Source of the DNA: Sporodiniella umbellata
Lineage: Eukaryota; Mucoromycota; Mucoromycetes; Mucorales; Rhizopodaceae
Assembly: GCA_025677835.1 (NCBI GenBank)
Contig: JAIXMR010000008.1
Location: 310,001-374,000, forward strand
DNA: 64,000 nucleotides
Direction: 5' to 3'
The notes beneath the pieces are model-generated. The model did not search any database. It was not told where the DNA came from and worked only from the letters and a program-made list of their open reading frames with translations. Each line of letters opens with the position of its first letter. Within the stretch, counting starts at the first letter, position 1. Below, piece after piece: positions 58,853 through 64,000 of this stretch. Made by a program: the position numbers and the translations under genes.

Positions 58853-59520
58853 TGATTGTGTATTTCCCCTCCTCTTTTCTGGAATAAAAAGCATAAAGCT
58901 GCATCCGCATCTTATCATACCAATGTAAATCAAAAAGAAAAAAAAATACGTATTTCAGAAATAAAATCTTCTTGAAGTTTCTACTAAAGCTTGCCAAACC
59001 AATATCTGGTATTTTAATGTATACATATGATGCACAGTCAGCTTTATTGATTGTATAATCAACCGAAACCAAAAATGTATCGACAGCAAGACACAAAAGA
59101 CGTAATTGTAGCTTTACAGGACTATTATCTCACAGGATCGCTTTTATTACAAAAGAAGCAGGGAGCTCACAGTAAACACTTGTCAATATAGACGCTTTGC
59201 ATAAACGATTTACGCACCAAAGAGTCTTGAAGTAAAACAAAACTAATTTATCAACCAAAAACAAAAATATAAATAATGTCTGTGGCTGAATCTTATGTGC
59301 AAGGCTAAAATATCCTCAAAGTAGACTTATAAACTTTGAGGGACCTTTAAAAATAAAATAACTTGATAAGCACATGCTGCTTTATTGTATACTTTTAGTT
59401 GCACTTTTGAACACGGAAGTTTTTTTCTTACGCTTTGGTCGCGTAAATCCAAACACACTCAAATTGAAACTGGGTGCGTTATCAAAAAAGAAGCAAGTTG
59501 AACGCTTTGCAGCACTTTTT
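58853..59520. other. Convergent intergenic region
   Basis: 668 nt between the stop codons of the Cdc20-family gene (plus) and the DUF7082-like gene (minus). No motif seen. The plus-strand frame at 59374-59871 mostly overlaps the latter gene in antisense and is not called. Confidence 0.5.
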
Positions 59521-60564
59521 TTATTGGCCGTAGTGCAGCACAATACTACTAACACTCGGAACAAAGTTTTTGGAGACTTTAATAATGGCCTCCGACACCA
59601 TCGACCAGCGAAATATTTTGATGTCTTTGTCGATTTTGCGAGCAGCAGGACACTTGTAAGCCATCAGTTGGCGGGAAAACATGGCATCAGAGTTTTGCTT
59701 GGTGTTATCTCTGGTGATAGTGATAGGGCCCATGTACTGAATGTTTCTTCGCATTCGGTTTTTTTCTTCTTTTGTGAATTCTACCGACAAAACGCTTTCC
59801 AGGAGCCGAATTATATCTGTAGACGTGATAAAAAAATCCTCTTGTTGCTTGTAATAGATACAGGAAATTAGACACTCCCCAGGGGGAAGTTGGTAAACTC
59901 CAAGATCAATGAAGGGTTCGCAGTCTACTTCTATTTTTCGAAGAGGAATGGTAGGATCAACCTGTGTAGTTACTGATTTGAAGTGAACTATTCGTCTTCC
60001 AGCTACCGCCTCATGTCTTGACCATTCATACATCATACTTTCCATGCATTTGGGCTGAAAAACTACCATGGCTTTTCCAACAGCAGCATAGCTACTGTTG
60101 GGAATACTGTTAGAGGCATTAACGGAAGCTGGAGGGGGGTTGGAAAGCTGATAGTTGGGAGTACAAGACATAGGCGCAGGAGCAATGCTAGGAATATTGG
60201 ACCCAGAATTATATCCATAGTTTTCTAGTAAAGAAACCTCTAAATTATCTTCCCTGGTGTCTCTTTGGTTTGGCTGAGCGGACATAAGCATTAGTTCTGC
60301 AGTATTATTGTTATATATTTTGTTCTGTGATAAGTGGTGAGGGACAGCCTGGTTGAAAAACTCTCTATTGTTGTAATTGTTTTTATCTTGAATCACATCC
60401 ATAGCGCTGGGCTCTGTGCTAAATACCATATTCTCGTCAAAAGTATAGTCTATATACTCATCAACTATCAAGGCGTTAGAATAAAATTATAATTGTTTGT
60501 AATTACCATTACCAAACGGTGTACTGACAAAGCTGTCAAAATTGCAGGCATATTCTTGGTTCAT
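59521..60564 (-). CDS. Fungal DUF7082/MedA-like developmental regulator
   Basis: Two exons, 60564-60507 and 60464-59521, joined by a 42-nt intron; 333 residues. The first 150 residues are Asn/Ser/Pro-rich and disordered. From about residue 155 a folded domain reads RHEAVAGRRIVHFKSVT, ISCIYYKQQEDFFITSTDII, LLESVLSVEFTKEEKNRMRRN and KDIKIFRWSMVSEAI. This pattern (a cysteine-containing IYY strand, then an FTVEEKNRIRRNL-like helix, then a K-x-F-W strand) matches a fungus-specific conserved domain that I remember as DUF7082, present in MedA-type conidiation regulators; that link is from memory. A nuclear, developmental role is inference. Confidence 0.65.
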
Positions 60565-61719
60565 TAAAAGAGAAAAGTATTAAGATATAAAAGAACAAAA
60601 CGTTGTCAAATTTCGTCACCTTATATATGTTTTTTCTTAACTGAAACACAAATTATAAATACTCGTAGAATTAACATGGCTAAAGTAGTGTATTGACTAC
60701 CTCTGCAAAAAACAGGCGGCAAAAAGGCTTGTCGTTTATTTTTAAACTTTTAGAATAACCGATTGGGAGCTTTAACAAAAGAAAAAGACAAAAAAGGTGA
60801 AACGAAGCATTGATTTCTTGTAAACTAGGTCTGTTTTTCTTTGCTTTTCAATTTGCAAGGTCTACTGAAGTAGTTCTTACCAACTCAGTTTAGGAAGTAG
60901 TTTGAAGCATTTTAGTTTGGGCAAACCTAAGGTTTTGTTGCCTAACTAGGGTTTTTGATTTAAGCTTAAAGCTACAAAAATACTCAATACAATTTGAGCA
61001 TTCTATACATGGCTGTATTAAATAACTTCTTTTTTTTTTTTTAAAAAAAAAAAAAAACCAATAGTAACCATGTTGGTTGCTTTTAGCTTTTTTGTTGTCC
61101 TGACTCTGAGTATTGCCGTTGCAGTATAAAATAGACAATTCAACAGGGAGAGAGCTTGTACTTATATGAAGTCAATTAAAAAACAGATAATCTTAGTCTT
61201 TTCATCTAGAAAATTACTAGCTCCAATACAACCATTATTTTAGGTTTTGAGCTTTTACTAAAAGCCCCATGTTTTCAACTTTTCGCTTTAGATGACAGGA
61301 TATCAGTTCAGAGTAAAATAAGCTTTATCGAACTTGGTTTTCTTCCTAGAACCTTTCTATTTCCTCTTGGGAGTTTAGGATTGAAGATAAAAAACAGAAC
61401 ACGCATACATAATCGGAGTGACTTGCATGTCAGTGTTAATTGCTTTTAAACTTTGGTTTTATACTGAAAGTAATTTGTTGTGGCCTACCTTTAAGAAGAA
61501 AGAACAAAGTAAAATTTCCGAGCCAAAAATATCTATTAAGCTCTAGGGTATTGTTTTAAAATACAGGGTACAATTACTTATGTACTTGTGAGAAAATGCA
61601 CTTTTTTCATGAAAAAGCCTTGATTTAAAATCAAAATTTACAGCAATTAGATCTGGGTATTTTCAGTCTCAGGATAAAACAACTTTAGTGTGCCAAAAGT
61701 GCTTTTTTAAAAGATAAAA
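60565..61719. other. Divergent intergenic region
   Basis: 1.15 kb upstream of both the DUF7082-like gene and the hydrolase gene. It contains a T/A palindrome near 61029-61056. No gene supported. Confidence 0.5.
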
Positions 61720-62699
61720 ATGCAGTCTATTCACGTAGAAAAGGCATCGACTGCTTTAAAAAACGTAGCCATACCACCAAGCAACAAAAAAGCTGACATA
61801 AAGTTCGAATATAATCCTAGCCAAGATGGCATCGACCATAATCTACTGATTTTATTGCACGGACTAGGTAGCCAAAAGTAAAGATCTACAGATCAATTGA
61901 TCAGAATGTTGTAGGCGATTCAAAAACACCTTTTGCAAAGCTTGGACAACAGCTAAAACTTCCACAAACAGCAACACTAGCTGTTCAAGCCCCTGATATG
62001 ATTCCTTATATGGATGGCTGTTACCAGTGGTATCCTAGTTTTGATATGTTTACAGGCGACCGTATGCTTTTACTTTTTTTTAAGTTTCAACTTATAGACC
62101 TTTAACATTTTGTTCAGTTCTAGCTCCTGGACACCCTGAAAGAATGAAAGGGTTAATTAATACGAGAAAAAAGATCGGTGGGCTTTTGAGGCATTTGATT
62201 GAAGATTGCGGTTGGAAACCATCTAACATTTTTTTGTTTGGGTTTTCTCAGGGTGGGACAGTAGCTCTGGATACTATTTTGTTTGGAAACGTACGCAATT
62301 TGGGTGGGGCAATAAGTATCAGTGGATATCTACTGGAGGAGCAAAGCAAAGAAGCTAAAGTAGGAGCGGGATATGCAGGCTATATTTTTGTGACTCAAGG
62401 CGAACTAGACGAAACGTTAAACAAAGCATTAGCAGAAAAGAAGGTACATTGCTACCGCATACAGTAACAAAAAAAAAAAAACAGCACAGCTTATATATAT
62501 CTGAAAATAGTTTAAAGAGATTAAGAACTACTGTGCATCCTCTGTAGAATTGACACAGTCTTTCATTCCAAACAAGGGACATATTATGCCGAACTCAGAA
62601 AAAGAGTGGAGACTGATACATTCGTTTTTTGGCAAGAACATGCCAAGAAGAAATATTGAATTAGAGAACATGGCTGATGTATATCAAGTAAATCAGTAA
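61720..62699 (+). CDS. Acyl-protein thioesterase/LYPLA-type serine hydrolase
   Basis: Four exons: 61720-61867, 61915-62061, 62118-62443 and 62559-62699; 253 residues. The N-terminus has LLILLHGLGDSKTPFAKL with the oxyanion loop rebuilt at the first junction. The nucleophile is in FGFSQGGTVALD, the acid in VTQGELDETL, and the catalytic His in NKGHIMPNSEKEW. The order fits the phospholipase/carboxylesterase (Abhydrolase_2) family, near the YDL057W-like branch of uncharacterised fungal enzymes rather than Apt1 itself, because of the YMDGCYQWYPSFD insertion. Substrates may be S-acyl proteins or lysolipids; cytosolic. Confidence 0.87.
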
Positions 62700-62889
62700 A
62701 AACCCTATCTTGAAATACAGATTCGAAAAGAAGTGAAAAAAAACAAACATAAAGGTTTATTGTTGCTAGAAAGAGATTTGTAGTGTGTCATTTAAACCTT
62801 CTACTTGGGATGTAATTTTTTTATTGATAGCTGTGGCTATGATGATAACAATAATAGAACAAGGTGAAGCGCTTTGTCTTCTTTTTTCT

Positions 62890-64000
62890 TTAAAAAATGT
62901 CGCTGTTGCCTTCGAGGCCATTCATTGCCTGAAAGACAAAAACCATAGCATTTGCAGCCAGTTGCATGGTAAATCCTCTGTACAGTCCATGGATACCCCA
63001 AGCGCTTGTAACAGATTTTACTTTCAATCTAGAAAGGCGTTCTTCATCCGTATCGCTGGCATCCGAGTCTGAAAATCTAGCCTTATCGCGCTTTGATTTT
63101 TTAGAAAGACTAGACTTATTTCGAGTTCCTTCCTCTTTCATGATCTTATAAACAGCGTCTAAAACGCCACGATAGGCTACAGGGCGTAAGGCAACAGTTG
63201 ATTTAAATGGCTCGCTGCGTGAAGGAACTTGGCATTGTAACCTTTTTCTAATAGTTTCTAATGGCAGCATCATTAGAAGGCCTAAGGTAGACAAAGCAAA
63301 CTCGGCTGCTCCATACAAAACAGGTGAATCTACAGCTGATATACCAAGAATTCTGGCAATGATCAAAGGGGAGCTGCAAGATAAAAGAGGAGTGATTCCA
63401 TGATAAAGAAGGGTAGGCACCAAATTTTTTGATAGGTAGACACCTTGGATACCGCCCTCTTCCGCAAATACAGTACGCAAAGCATGAATAGGCCCTTTGT
63501 ATTTACTGTACAAAGGCGAGGCAGATTGAACAACAATTCTGGTTCTGACAATTTCTAAAGGGCTTAGCAATACGCCAACAACGAGATGGGACGCAACTAA
63601 AGTTGTGATGTTGGGCGTAACATTGTCAAGATGCATCAAAGGTATAGTATCATCATATAGTCCAAACAGATCATTTAGCGAGCCTTCTAGTGCTGGTCGG
63701 AGGATTGTTCGAAGCATTTCATAAACCCAGGTAACACGTTGGCCTTTTTTTTTTTTTTCAAGTTTAATAAAAACAAAAAGTATCGGTTTTTTGGTAGCTT
63801 TTTGATATGTATATTCCATTTTACCTTTAAACAGGGACTTCCATCCTTCAGTAGGTTGTCTGACAATTAGTCTTAGTATTTCCAGCACGCCTCCACCTTG
63901 CATGGGTGCCATTTGATGAATAGGTCTATTCTCGTTATCATATACACTTGCTGAAAACATCTCGTTTTTGTTCAAACGGGCTGTATCCAGAGATAGTCTC
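62890..64000 (-). CDS. Ugo1/SLC25A46-like mitochondrial carrier, 5' end cut
   Basis: Two exons are visible, from the window edge (frame open at 64000) to 63825, and 63743-62890; the start lies beyond the window. The visible part is about 340 residues. Carrier-family signals are present: PLEIVRTRIVVQ in one repeat and LPLETIRKRLQCQV in another, with GGIQGVYLSKNLVPTL and GIHGLYRGFTMQLAAN. The long basic-acidic insertion near SDSDASDTDEERLSRL and the FKGQRVTWVYE motif fit the Ugo1 branch, which sits in the outer mitochondrial membrane and helps fusion, rather than a metabolite carrier. The intron carries a run of A before the acceptor. Confidence 0.85.
   Translation of the reverse strand, partial: RLSLDTARLNKNEMFSASVYDNENRPIHQMAPMQGGGVLEILRLIVRQPTEGWKSLFKGKMEYTYQKATKKPILFVFIKLEKKKKGQRVTWVYEMLRTILRPALEGSLNDLFGLYDDTIPLMHLDNVTPNITTLVASHLVVGVLLSPLEIVRTRIVVQSASPLYSKYKGPIHALRTVFAEEGGIQGVYLSKNLVPTLLYHGITPLLSCSSPLIIARILGISAVDSPVLYGAAEFALSTLGLLMMLPLETIRKRLQCQVPSRSEPFKSTVALRPVAYRGVLDAVYKIMKEEGTRNKSSLSKKSKRDKARFSDSDASDTDEERLSRLKVKSVTSAWGIHGLYRGFTMQLAANAMVFVFQAMNGLEGNSDIF

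Noticed and set aside
59374..59871. Plus-strand frame of 165 codons at the 3' end of the DUF7082-like gene
   Set aside because: Antisense to a better supported exon and without a motif.

Overview
This window is nuclear DNA of a filamentous fungus, most likely an early-diverging one of the Mucoromycota type. The evidence is AT-rich sequence, many short GT-AG introns of about 40-100 nt (often carrying long A or T runs), single-copy eukaryotic housekeeping genes, and a gene set (sucrose-type GPH transporter, LSM14/Scd6, STB6-like protein, DUF7082-like protein) that fits that group. I saw no prokaryotic, viral, CRISPR or intact transposon feature, and no tRNA or rRNA gene. Gene models were built by hand: each exon junction was chosen so that splice sites, reading frame and family alignment agree, and total lengths were checked to be multiples of three.

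Left part (1-33 kb), AT-rich with wide spacers: a tiny Cys-containing protein; a Sel1-repeat protein; an unknown basic Ser-rich protein; the diphthamide co-chaperone DPH4; a mitochondrial HIBCH-like hydrolase with altered active-site residues; an M1 aminopeptidase; a Yippee protein whose 3' end overlaps glycerol kinase; a monoglyceride lipase; tail-anchored UBC6; a secreted 8-Cys protein; a NoxR/p67phox-like TPR-PB1 protein; and a PX-AGC kinase. Long spacers at 21.9-24.8 kb and 29.8-33.3 kb hold no supportable gene.

Middle part (33-52 kb), denser and richer in GC: a CM1-domain (centrosomin-type) protein; a cAMP phosphodiesterase with a degenerate receiver domain and a CaaX tail; coding remnants and a secreted crystallin-like gene that appears to be out of frame; LSM14/Scd6; a heat-shock factor; a small membrane protein; glutaryl-CoA dehydrogenase; a class I methyltransferase; a sucrose-type transporter; an STB6-like protein; and fibrillarin. 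Introns here often carry homopolymers of 20-40 nt.

Right part (52-64 kb): DAHP synthase, a small membrane protein, a Cdc20-family APC/C activator with a degraded C-box, a DUF7082-like protein, an APT/LYPLA-type hydrolase and, cut by the window edge, a Ugo1/SLC25A46-like mitochondrial carrier.

The genes do not form a pathway cluster. Themes that recur are mitochondrial catabolism (HIBCH-like, glutaryl-CoA dehydrogenase, Ugo1-like), glycerol and glyceride use (glycerol kinase, monoglyceride lipase), and signalling (PX-AGC kinase, phosphodiesterase, NoxR-like, HSF).
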